From positions 1-25,136 of the forward strand of contig CAYZRS010000066.1 of NCBI GenBank assembly GCA_964480915.1: 25,136 nucleotides of DNA. The letters are read 5' to 3'. The stretch comes from CAWGCE01 sp964480915 (GTDB lineage Bacteria; Planctomycetota; Planctomycetia; Pirellulales; Pirellulaceae). Shown in pieces: positions 7,764 through 14,658 of the stretch (the stretch's first letter is position 1; every line of letters starts with the position of its first letter). The translations under genes were made by a program, and so were the position numbers. The notes under the pieces are model-generated. The model saw nothing but the letters and a program-made list of their open reading frames with translations. It was not told the origin of the DNA and made no database searches.

Positions 7764-8438
7764 TTAGAGTCGCAACATCTCTTGCAGCCCGGCCAAGATG
7801 GCTTGATGGTCTCTCACGATAGAAATCGTAAAAATGATCAGCATCATGATCGCGGAAACAAGCATCAATTGCGGAGCCGCACCCGAACGGGCGACTCGTG
7901 CCGAATGGTTCGCCGGCTGGTCCTGCTTAACGACCCGTTTCAGGTTCTTTTCCAACTGAGCCCACGACTGAAGATCCTGGTCGGTGGCCGAACCGACCAG
8001 TTCGACCGTCCGCATGTTGGGGTTGCGCTCAATGTAAAGCTGCAAGCCTTTGGTGGGCATCGCCAAACTGTCGCCCGCCCATCGCGATTGCGGATCCATC
8101 GATCGGACCACTTCGGATAGCAAAGGTCTTAGTTCGTCGCTGTCCAAGTTGTAAACGACCAACCGCGGCCGTGACATCAACACCGTCAACAGGACGAGCA
8201 ATAGGTACAAGACGACCAACAGAGGCCATACGTACCAACCGATTCGAAATGCGGCCGATTCGGGCAGGAATAGTTCCAAGGGACCGGCGATTGCCAAGCC
8301 CAACACGCCCAAGCCAAGCAGCATCCCGTCACGGTATCCGCTCACAACAACCGGACGACCGCGGAAATTAACGAAAGCAATGGCAAGCAAGTAGATTGCC
8401 AAAGGAAGAATCGCGATGCACAAATGAAGTGGGTCCAT
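7764..8438 (-). CDS. Four-helix membrane protein, unknown function
   Basis: 224 residues from the ATG at 8438. The frame extends upstream to 8510, but that part overlaps the preceding gene and is polar, whereas MDPLHLCIAILPLAIYLL starts directly with a membrane helix. Predicted helices lie at about 5-23, 38-58, 68-88 and 190-208, with a soluble segment of about 100 residues between helices three and four. The segment after helix three (RPRLVVYNLDSDELRPLL) looks like a small alpha/beta domain. I do not recognise the family. The start codon is five bases after the stop of the M28 peptidase gene, so it is the last gene of a three-gene operon with a PDZ protein and a peptidase, all in the envelope. 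It ends 42 bases from the convergent DUF255 gene. Confidence 0.75.
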   Translation of the reverse strand: MDPLHLCIAILPLAIYLLAIAFVNFRGRPVVVSGYRDGMLLGLGVLGLAIAGPLELFLPESAAFRIGWYVWPLLVVLYLLLVLLTVLMSRPRLVVYNLDSDELRPLLSEVVRSMDPQSRWAGDSLAMPTKGLQLYIERNPNMRTVELVGSATDQDLQSWAQLEKNLKRVVKQDQPANHSARVARSGAAPQLMLVSAIMMLIIFTISIVRDHQAILAGLQEMLRL

Positions 8439-8443
8439 GGCCG

Positions 8444-9508
8444 CTATTGTAACCCCTTGAACCACTCGAGTATCACCCAGCCCACCTTCGCCAGCGATTC
8501 CCCGGAACATTTATCGGGCGTATCCATGGTCGTGTGCCAGTACGATCCCGAACTGCCAGGTGCCCGAGGATAGTCAAAATCGATGATGTCACAGGAGGGA
8601 ATGCCGGCGATATTGTGCAACGCCAGGTGATCGTCGCGAACTTCATAACGGCTGCGGGGAACGAATTCACGAACACCCAACCGCTTGGCAGTGGCCCACA
8701 GATCACGTACCAAAGGCCTGGAATCGGGCCACGACAGACTGTGCTTCTCTTGGAAAATTTGCAGTTGCTTGTCGCCAACCATGTCGACCAACACCGCATA
8801 ACGATACTTGTGATCGGGCGGATCATTCACGTACTGCTTGGCAAAGTACTCCGAACCGAGGAAGTAAGGATCACGCCGATCGTTGTAGACCAGCTCTTCT
8901 GCATCGAACAACACGAAGTCAACGCCCAGTGGCGATTCCAGATCGCGAATGTGATGCGCCAATTCGGCTAGTAGCGCGACGCCGCTTGCGCCATCGTTCG
9001 CACCCAGGAATGGCTTCCGTCGATTCGACATCCGCGGGTCGCGATCGGGAAACGGACGCGTGTCGTAGTGAGCACACAAGAGCACTCGCTCGGTTCGATC
9101 AGGATACCACGTGACGATCAAATTCTTCAGCGTCGCATCTTTGCCCGTCTTAGGATGCGTGACCGTAAATTCTTGCAGGGCAACCTGGCCGCCCATTTCG
9201 GTGAAGTAAGCCACCAAAATCTCTTGCTGCCGGGCCATCCCGGCAGTACCGGAAACCCGTGGACCAATTTCACAGATCCGCTTCAGCATGGCAAAAGCTC
9301 GATCAGCATCTAACGGGTTGGTGACTTTTGCCGGCCTCGTTCGAGCCTGGTTCGTTCGCGCTGGGGCCGGGTTGTCGGAATTGGACTGTTCGCCAGCAAC
9401 CGGATTGGCGACCGTCGCCCGCGGTCTTTGGCAAGCGCCAATCGACGCGACAGTGACAAAGGCGGACGCGACCAAAAGTCCCGCCAAAATGGAGTGTTTA
9501 ATTTTCAA
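8444..9508 (-). CDS. M28-family zinc peptidase, lipoprotein (glutaminyl-cyclase-like)
   Basis: 354 residues from a TTG start at 9508. The N-terminus has a hydrophobic signal ending in SIGAC, so Cys26 is a probable lipidation site. The catalytic domain spans about residues 65-354. The zinc ligands and catalytic residues of clan MH are visible: His147 and Asp149 in AHYDTRP, bridging Asp172 in GANDGASG, Glu204/Glu205 in DAEE, Asp242 in VDMVGD and His325 in YWHTTMDTPD. The arrangement resembles the branch of M28 that includes glutaminyl-peptide cyclotransferases, so it could be an aminopeptidase or a cyclotransferase; sequence alone does not decide. It follows the PDZ gene by 23 bases and precedes a membrane-protein gene by five. 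A membrane-anchored periplasmic enzyme is inferred. Confidence 0.9.
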   Translation of the reverse strand: MKIKHSILAGLLVASAFVTVASIGACQRPRATVANPVAGEQSNSDNPAPARTNQARTRPAKVTNPLDADRAFAMLKRICEIGPRVSGTAGMARQQEILVAYFTEMGGQVALQEFTVTHPKTGKDATLKNLIVTWYPDRTERVLLCAHYDTRPFPDRDPRMSNRRKPFLGANDGASGVALLAELAHHIRDLESPLGVDFVLFDAEELVYNDRRDPYFLGSEYFAKQYVNDPPDHKYRYAVLVDMVGDKQLQIFQEKHSLSWPDSRPLVRDLWATAKRLGVREFVPRSRYEVRDDHLALHNIAGIPSCDIIDFDYPRAPGSSGSYWHTTMDTPDKCSGESLAKVGWVILEWFKGLQ

Positions 9509-9531
9509 GGGATTTGCAGCCTACGGGCGTT

Positions 9532-10818
9532 TCATTGAATTAGTTTGTTCTCGCCCAGAGTGACCTCTTTGATCAAAACATCAAATTGATCCTCATCCGG
9601 CTTTTTACCTTCGTCTTTTTCAGGCCGAGGGCGGCGGTGTGGCTGCAGGTCAAAATCTGGCAACCAGACCGGTTTCACCTTAGGGCGTTTGATTTCGATT
9701 TTCACCACATCGCCTGGGCTATCGTGACCGATCGTATCCCGCAATTGTTCGAAATTGTCAATCGGCTTTCCTTTGTAGCTCACAATGATGTCGCCGATTT
9801 TCAAACCGGCGCGCTCGGCAGCCGTGTCGACCGATACCTGTCCTAATTTGCAGCCACCGACACCTTGTTGTTGTTCCGGACCGACACCAAGAAACGCCCC
9901 GAAATGCAATTTTGATTTGGTCGGTGGAATCGCTTGCACCAAGCGATTCAACGCATCGCGATCCAGCCCCGTCTTGATCAACCGAATCTGCGACGCATTC
10001 AATTTCTTCATCGCGTCCGTTAGCTTGTCGCCCTGGCTGGCAAGCGGTGTCTCGCGGATGGTCAGTTCACTAAGGAGTGGCAACTTGGCCAGCATGGCGA
10101 TGCCATCCACCGTAATCTTTGCCGAATCGATCGATACTGAATGCAACCCGGCAACCTCAGCGACGTGCTTTAGATACTCATCGGTCACCTGCGGGCCCAC
10201 AAGGACGATCCGTTTCAGGCTCGGTACCAACCGGAGCCGATGAAGATCGGCCGCCTTTCCAGACCAGCCGTCTCCGATAGCAATTCCAACTCGGTCGATC
10301 ATCGCCGGTTCGAAGGCGATGCGCACGCTGAGTCCATTGTCGGGCGCCGTAGCACCAAGTGAGAGTAGTTCCTTCCAAGCTTGATCGGCAACGTTTCTGG
10401 CGTGGACCAAAAGCATCCGCCGAGCTGCGCGCGACGGGCCGTTCGCCGCTTTCGATTCGGCAATCCGACCTAACGCATCCATCGCCGCTGCGGACGTCGG
10501 TCGATTCTCATCGGCGACCAACGCGTCGAGGACGTCGAGCCCCAACATCCGCACTTCCAAACTGCTGGCGTCAGCCAGGATCGCCCGTTCGACGGCCGGA
10601 ACCGCTTCTCGCCCTAAGTCGATCAGGGCTAACCGGGCCCGTTTTCGCAAAGAGAATTTGTCCCCATCTAACTGTGACACCAACTCATCGACCGAAGGCG
10701 CTGCGGCGACATCGGGCGACTGAGCCTGCGAATTGCCGCCCAACCCGGCCCAGAGCAAAAGCAAGACGCATGACAAGACAAGCTGTAGAGACGATCGAAC
10801 CAAACGCTCAACTCCCAA
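9532..10818 (-). CDS. Exported HEAT/LRR-like repeat protein with C-terminal PDZ domain
   Basis: 428 residues. The frame is closed upstream by a TGA two codons before the TTG at 10818, so this TTG, or another at 10803, must be the start. Residues about 10-32 form a signal peptide ending near SQAQS. About 40-155 has alternating helices like HEAT-type repeats (for example DLGREAVPAVERAI). About 185-295 has short beta/alpha units reminiscent of leucine-rich repeats (LRLVPSLKRIVLVG, LPLLSELTIRE). A PDZ domain covers about 308-378, with GLKIGDIIVSYKGKPI as its core. The tail is basic and acidic. There is no protease domain, so this looks like a scaffold or substrate-binding protein. It is first in an operon with an M28 peptidase lipoprotein and a membrane protein. 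Confidence 0.82.
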   Translation of the reverse strand: MGVERLVRSSLQLVLSCVLLLLWAGLGGNSQAQSPDVAAAPSVDELVSQLDGDKFSLRKRARLALIDLGREAVPAVERAILADASSLEVRMLGLDVLDALVADENRPTSAAAMDALGRIAESKAANGPSRAARRMLLVHARNVADQAWKELLSLGATAPDNGLSVRIAFEPAMIDRVGIAIGDGWSGKAADLHRLRLVPSLKRIVLVGPQVTDEYLKHVAEVAGLHSVSIDSAKITVDGIAMLAKLPLLSELTIRETPLASQGDKLTDAMKKLNASQIRLIKTGLDRDALNRLVQAIPPTKSKLHFGAFLGVGPEQQQGVGGCKLGQVSVDTAAERAGLKIGDIIVSYKGKPIDNFEQLRDTIGHDSPGDVVKIEIKRPKVKPVWLPDFDLQPHRRPRPEKDEGKKPDEDQFDVLIKEVTLGENKLIQ

Positions 10819-11038
10819 TCTTCATAAACCCAAATGAGCCGGAACCCACCTCAACACGGCTCAACCGGCGAACTGCGACCACCCGCTTCACCGCCCGCTT
10901 CTATTGTCCTAACTCTTCCCCATAATTGCCATAGCGACCGCCACGTCCAACGGTTTCCGCCCCATTGCATTCGCATGCGGCCATTCGCTGCCGATGTGGC
11001 CGTGGACAGTTTCTCATCTTCTTACGTAAAACGAACCG
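10819..11038. other. Divergent promoter region
   Basis: 220 bases between the PDZ gene (minus) and the methyltransferase gene (plus). Both transcripts should start here. I see no strong consensus promoter and no long palindrome. Confidence 0.35.
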
Positions 11039-11881
11039 ATGTTCTCACCCGATCAATACGAACTGCTCGACTTTGGCGACGGACGCAAACTGGAACAAAT
11101 CGCCGGCCGCATCGTCGATCGGCCCTGTCCGGCAGCCGATGGGAAGTCCCAATCTCGCCCCGAGATCTGGAAACAGGCCGAAGGGAAATTTATCCGAGCA
11201 GCCGAGGAAGGCCATTGGCAACCCAAGTCGTTCGCGCCGGACGACTGGCACGTCGCCTGGAACCAATCGCGGCTGTCACTCAAGCCGACCAAGTTCGGCC
11301 ACCTGGGTTTGTTTGCCGAACAAGCGGAAAACTGGCAGTGGATCACCAAACGAATCACCGCCGCCAACCAACCAAAAATCTTGAATCTGTTTGGCTACAC
11401 CGGAGGCAGCACGCTAGCCGCAGCGGCCGCCGGCGCCGAAGTCGTTCACGTCGACGCGGCCAAGAACGTCGTACAGTGGGCACGACGCAATGCCGAACTT
11501 TCGGGACTCGCCGACGCGCCGATCCGTTGGATCGCCGAAGATGCAACCAAGTTTGTCGAACGTGAATTGAAACGTGACAACAAGTACGATGCGGTCATCC
11601 TGGACCCGCCCAGTTACGGACATGGACCCAAGGGCGAAGTTTGGAAAGTGCAACGTGACCTCATGCCGCTGCTCCGTTCGATCGGCAAGTTGACCGAAGG
11701 GCGCCGACAGTTCATCCTGCTCACATGCCACTCGCCCGGCTTCGGACCGGCCGAACTGCAAGCCTGTCTATCCGATACAATTTTTGGCAGTTGCCAAGCG
11801 GGAGGCAGTTCGGCCAAGATGCAAATCGCAACCTCAGCAGGCCGCAAACTTTCGGCAGGAGCCGCTGCTCGCTGGCCCTAG
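11039..11881 (+). CDS. Class I SAM-dependent methyltransferase, COG1092 (RlmI-like) family
   Basis: 280 residues. The SAM-binding motif I is LNLFGYTGG at residues 116-123, followed by an acidic strand end in VVHVDAA (135-141). The catalytic-region motif is ILDPPSYGHGPKG at 187-199, the DPP(S/A) signature typical of nucleic-acid base methyltransferases of the COG1092 group, which includes the 23S rRNA m5C1962 enzyme RlmI. Unlike RlmI (near 400 residues) there is no N-terminal PUA domain, so the target is uncertain. The ATG at 11039 lacks a Shine-Dalgarno sequence. It is followed after 14 bases by a SpoU-family RNA methyltransferase gene, and the pairing supports an RNA-modification role. I would not assign a specific nucleotide target. 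Confidence 0.88.
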   Translation: MFSPDQYELLDFGDGRKLEQIAGRIVDRPCPAADGKSQSRPEIWKQAEGKFIRAAEEGHWQPKSFAPDDWHVAWNQSRLSLKPTKFGHLGLFAEQAENWQWITKRITAANQPKILNLFGYTGGSTLAAAAAGAEVVHVDAAKNVVQWARRNAELSGLADAPIRWIAEDATKFVERELKRDNKYDAVILDPPSYGHGPKGEVWKVQRDLMPLLRSIGKLTEGRRQFILLTCHSPGFGPAELQACLSDTIFGSCQAGGSSAKMQIATSAGRKLSAGAAARWP

Positions 11882-11895
11882 GTAAACCAACACAC

Positions 11896-12693
11896 ATGAC
11901 TGCCGAAATTCAAAGCCCGCAAAATCAACGCATCAAGGATGTGATCAAACTGCGCCAGCGCAGTGGCCGTGACAAACAGCAACGGTTTGCTATCGATGGA
12001 CTTCGCGAGATTGGTCAAGCGGTCGCAGGGAATGCGGACGTGGTCGAGGCGTTCTTCTGCGACGATCTGTGCCGCAGCGACGGGCAGCAACGATTGCTCG
12101 CATCCATGCGCCATGCGTCTATCCGGCTCACTTCGATCAGCAAACCGGTCTGGGAAAAACTGACCTTTGGTGACCGCCAGGATGGCATCTTGGCGGTGGC
12201 TCGTCAGCAACATGCCGATTGGGACGCGATTCCCCAGGTCGAATCGCCGCTCATCATCGTCTTGGAATCGATCGAAAAGCCGGGCAACATTGGCGCCGTC
12301 CTGCGAACTGCCGACGCTGCCGGTGTCACCGCCGTCATCTTGGCCGAACCGCTTACCGATACCTACAACCCCAACGCCATCCGCGCCAGCTTGGGCGCCA
12401 TCTTTCGCGTGCCCGTCCTGTCGAAGGACAATGAAGAGATCGTCTCATGGCTGACCCGCCAAGACATCCAACCGTTGGTAGCCCGTCAAAAAAACGCGAA
12501 CGATTTTTGCCAATCGACACTCACCGGACCGACCGCCATCATTCTGGGTAACGAAGCGAGAGGCGTCTCGCCATTCTGGCTCGACTCACAATTCCCCGGC
12601 ATTTGTTTGCCGATGAAAGGCCAAGTGGACAGCCTGAACGTTTCCAACGCGGCCGCGATTCTGATGTATGAAGCGGTTCGGCAAAGAAGTTGA
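11896..12693 (+). CDS. SpoU/TrmH-family RNA 2'-O-methyltransferase
   Basis: 265 residues from the ATG at 11896. The frame extends upstream into the previous gene, but MTAEIQSPQNQRIKDV is the expected beginning of the N-terminal substrate-binding domain (about 1-100). The SPOUT catalytic domain carries the three family motifs: motif 1 at EKPGNIGAVLRTADAAGV, motif 2 at IILGNEARGVS and motif 3 at LNVSNAAAILMYEA near the C-terminus. The invariant Asn and Arg of motif 1, Glu of motif 2 and Ser/Asn of motif 3 are all there. These enzymes 2'-O-methylate ribose in tRNA or rRNA; the architecture resembles the rRNA-type (RlmB/TsnR-like) members. It follows the COG1092 methyltransferase by 14 bases and is probably co-transcribed with it. 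Confidence 0.92.
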   Translation: MTAEIQSPQNQRIKDVIKLRQRSGRDKQQRFAIDGLREIGQAVAGNADVVEAFFCDDLCRSDGQQRLLASMRHASIRLTSISKPVWEKLTFGDRQDGILAVARQQHADWDAIPQVESPLIIVLESIEKPGNIGAVLRTADAAGVTAVILAEPLTDTYNPNAIRASLGAIFRVPVLSKDNEEIVSWLTRQDIQPLVARQKNANDFCQSTLTGPTAIILGNEARGVSPFWLDSQFPGICLPMKGQVDSLNVSNAAAILMYEAVRQRS

Positions 12694-12735
12694 AAACGAT
12701 TCTGACGGGCATTCCTAGCAACACAACGCAGGAAT

Positions 12736-12810
12736 AGGGTCTGGTACATTTTTCGGCCAGTTAGCGTTGCCACCACATTCGATTTCGACCGAAAACATGT
12801 ACCTGACCCT
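12736..12810. repeat. REP-like palindrome, GGGTCTGGTACAT type
   Basis: Inverted arms at 12736-12756 (beginning AGGGTCTGGTACAT, ending TTTTCGG) and 12789-12810 match each other with one mismatch and one inserted base, around a 32-base centre. The general design (GGGTC start, T-rich run, CGG at the inner end of the arm) matches the copy at 16408-16486, though the middle of the arm differs. It lies in a convergent 3' junction. It may act as a transcription end, but the arms lack a terminal U tract. Confidence 0.75.
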
Positions 12811-12907
12811 CTGGGTTGGAAGCAACGTAACCGGCCCGCAGCAATCGGACTTGCCAGTTCTCAAAAGCGCCAAACGATCTTGCCTTGAAAGCACGACTTC
12901 GGCAGGT

Positions 12908-12944
12908 GCGGTCTGCGACCGCCCGAGTCTGGGGACAGACTCGG
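12908..12944. repeat. Pair of abutting perfect hairpins
   Basis: Hairpin one: GCGGTC-TGC-GACCGC (12908-12922), a 6-bp stem. Hairpin two starts at the next base: CCGAGTCT-GGGGAC-AGACTCGG (12923-12944), an 8-bp stem with a six-base loop. Both stems are perfect. There is no T-run on either side, so this does not look like an ordinary intrinsic terminator; REP-type repeats often have such structure. Confidence 0.65.
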
Positions 12945-13012
12945 CGACTTGACGGGAACGAGACGACGGGAGGAAACCAAACTCAAGAAGAGGGTTGGCA
13001 ACGGTCCACAAT

Positions 13013-13906
13013 TTATGCGGATGGACCGTTTGCAACCTGCAGTTCGGCCGCCAACAGTGTATTCCGCAACAGCATCGTCACTGTCAGCGGACCGACGCCA
13101 CCCGGGACTGGCGTAATTGCGCCGGCGACTTTGCAGACCTCGTCGAAATCGACGTCACCGACCAACCGCTCCTCAACACGATTGATTCCCACATCAACGA
13201 CCGCCGCGCCCGGCTTCACCATGTCGGCGGTTACAAAATTGGGCATGCCGATCGCAGCAATCAAGATATCGGCCTGCTTGGTGATTGAAGGTAAATCGAC
13301 CGTACGACTGTGACACAAAGTCACCGTAGCATTGGCGGCGGCAGCGCCTAAGGCGGAACCGCGCTGCACGAGCATCGCCGCCATCGGCTTCCCGACGATG
13401 TCACTGCGACCGATGACCACCACGTGCTTACCGGCCGTCTCGATTCCCGTTCTCTGCAACATCTGCTGGATGCCGTGCGGCGTGCAGGGCAAGAAGCGTG
13501 GTCGACCTTGCAGCAACAGGCCAACATTCTCTGGATGAAAGGCGTCCACATCTTTTTCGGGGCGGATCGCGTCAAGCACCTCAGTCGAATCTAAACCATC
13601 CGGAAGAGGCAATTGAACGAGGATTCCATTCACGTCGGGATCGTTGTTCAAATCGCTCACGACTTGCATTAACTCGGACTGGCCAGTCGAGCTGGGCAAG
13701 CGCACCAGCCTGCTTTCGATACCCGCTTTGGCGCAGGCCCGCTCTTTGTTACGCACATAGACCTGGCTGGCCGGATCCTCGCCGACCAAAACGGCTGCCA
13801 AGGTGGCGCGCATATTGTGTTTTTCAGTGAAGGCCGCCGCGTCGACCGCAATCTCGGCTCGGATCTCTTTCGCGAGCGCTTTTCCATCCAAGAGTTTCGC
13901 ATTCAT
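13013..13906 (-). CDS. folD: Bifunctional methylene-THF dehydrogenase / methenyl-THF cyclohydrolase
   Basis: 297 residues from the ATG at 13906. FolD interconverts 5,10-methylene-, methenyl- and 10-formyl-tetrahydrofolate in the cytoplasm, feeding purine and formyl-methionine synthesis. The active-site pair Tyr50 and Lys54 is in the YVRNK motif, and the folate-site aspartate Asp121 is in RPEKDVDAFHPENVG. The NAD(P) loop GRSDIVGKPM is at 166-175, and PVPGGVGPLTVTMLLRNT is near the C-terminus. The frame extends upstream to 14212, but that part overlaps pgpA and is not FolD-like. There is an insertion of roughly eight residues (SALGAAAA) after the nucleotide-binding helix relative to E. coli FolD. 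It lies 47 bases downstream of pgpA on the same strand. Confidence 0.95.
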   Translation of the reverse strand: MNAKLLDGKALAKEIRAEIAVDAAAFTEKHNMRATLAAVLVGEDPASQVYVRNKERACAKAGIESRLVRLPSSTGQSELMQVVSDLNNDPDVNGILVQLPLPDGLDSTEVLDAIRPEKDVDAFHPENVGLLLQGRPRFLPCTPHGIQQMLQRTGIETAGKHVVVIGRSDIVGKPMAAMLVQRGSALGAAAANATVTLCHSRTVDLPSITKQADILIAAIGMPNFVTADMVKPGAAVVDVGINRVEERLVGDVDFDEVCKVAGAITPVPGGVGPLTVTMLLRNTLLAAELQVANGPSA

Positions 13907-13953
13907 GCGACTATCTTGACGATCGAATCGACCTGGGTAAACCGGGCCAACGG

Positions 13954-14463
13954 TTAGGCGGCCGAAGCGCCGAATGAAGCAACCAAGTACATCAGAAAAT
14001 GGAGTGCCGCGCACGAGTAGGCTCCGGCGACCAAATCGTCCAGCATGATCCCCATGCCGCCGTGCAGGCTTTCCATCTCTTTCGCCGGCGAAATCTTGCG
14101 AATGTCGAAGAATCGATGGAGTGCGAATCCGGCCAACAAAATCCACCACAACTTCATGCTGGCCAAGGGCACAAACAAGAACGTGATTGGGATCGTCGCC
14201 AGTTCGTCCCAAATCACCTCGCTGGGATCTTCTTTCCCTAAGGCTTTGGCCGCCACGTCGCAGATCGGGATACCTACCAAGAAAATAACGGCGACCAAGA
14301 CAAGCTGCACCGCCGGTGCCAGCGTCGCCAATCCGATCGCCAGCGGAATCCCTAGGGCGGCGCCCAAGGTCCCAGGTGCGATCGGCGAAAAGCCCACGCC
14401 GCCGCAGGTGGCTAGTAGCACTGCCAACTTTGATCCCGCGCCAGGCGCCTCATCCAATTCCAT
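13954..14463 (-). CDS. pgpA: Phosphatidylglycerophosphatase A
   Basis: 169 residues from the ATG at 14463, which has GGAG at a spacing of seven bases; the frame reaches to 14547, but that extension is not conserved-looking. PgpA dephosphorylates phosphatidylglycerol phosphate to phosphatidylglycerol in the inner membrane. Family features: PIAPGTLGA at residues 27-35, the central acidic motif DELATIPITF, RFFDIRK followed by SPAKEMESL, and HGGMGIMLDDLVAG near the C-terminus. Several hydrophobic segments (about 32-48, 50-66, 95-112, 140-160) fit an integral membrane protein. It precedes folD, and both may share a promoter in the divergent region with the sulfite reductase gene. Confidence 0.92.
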   Translation of the reverse strand: MELDEAPGAGSKLAVLLATCGGVGFSPIAPGTLGAALGIPLAIGLATLAPAVQLVLVAVIFLVGIPICDVAAKALGKEDPSEVIWDELATIPITFLFVPLASMKLWWILLAGFALHRFFDIRKISPAKEMESLHGGMGIMLDDLVAGAYSCAALHFLMYLVASFGASAA

Positions 14464-14658
14464 CAAACTGCTCCAATCCACCTGAAAGCAGCCTAACGCA
14501 TCCCCGAGCAAGAGACCACCTCGAGAATCGGGCATCCTTCGAGCCAACCCTCGTCTGACCGATTGGTAAACATGGGCTGTTTACCTTGACGCAACCCGGC
14601 AAATAGCAAGAATCGTGATCGATTGAACAGCCCCCTCCCTAGTCGCCAGCGGATCGCA
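14464..14658. other. Divergent regulatory region pgpA / sulfite reductase
   Basis: 195 bases between pgpA (minus) and the sulfite reductase gene (plus), containing the palindrome at 14565-14585. I see no recognised riboswitch and no strong consensus promoter. Confidence 0.4.
14565..14585. promoter_or_regulatory. Candidate operator GGTAAAC-N7-GTTTACC
   Basis: A perfect 7-bp inverted repeat with a seven-base centre, midway between divergent pgpA and the sulfite reductase gene, 74 bases before the ATG of the latter. It could be a dimeric-regulator site or a small RNA hairpin; no T-run follows. A related GGTAAA palindrome is at 22342-22356. Confidence 0.3.

Larger units (their letters stand above)
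12694..13012. other. Convergent intergenic region holding palindromes
   Basis: 319 bases between the 3' ends of the SpoU methyltransferase (plus) and folD (minus). There is no gene. It holds an imperfect palindromic repeat (12736-12810) and a pair of abutting perfect hairpins (12908-12944), described separately. The bases between and after them show no further structure that I can support. Confidence 0.7.

Noticed and set aside
10834..11565. Plus-strand frame overlapping the start of the COG1092 methyltransferase
   Set aside because: It is Arg- and Pro-rich out-of-frame translation; the overlapping frame has clear methyltransferase motifs.
14623..14658. TTG start for the sulfite reductase
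   Set aside because: It would add 12 residues unlike the family; the ATG at 14659 is a simpler start.
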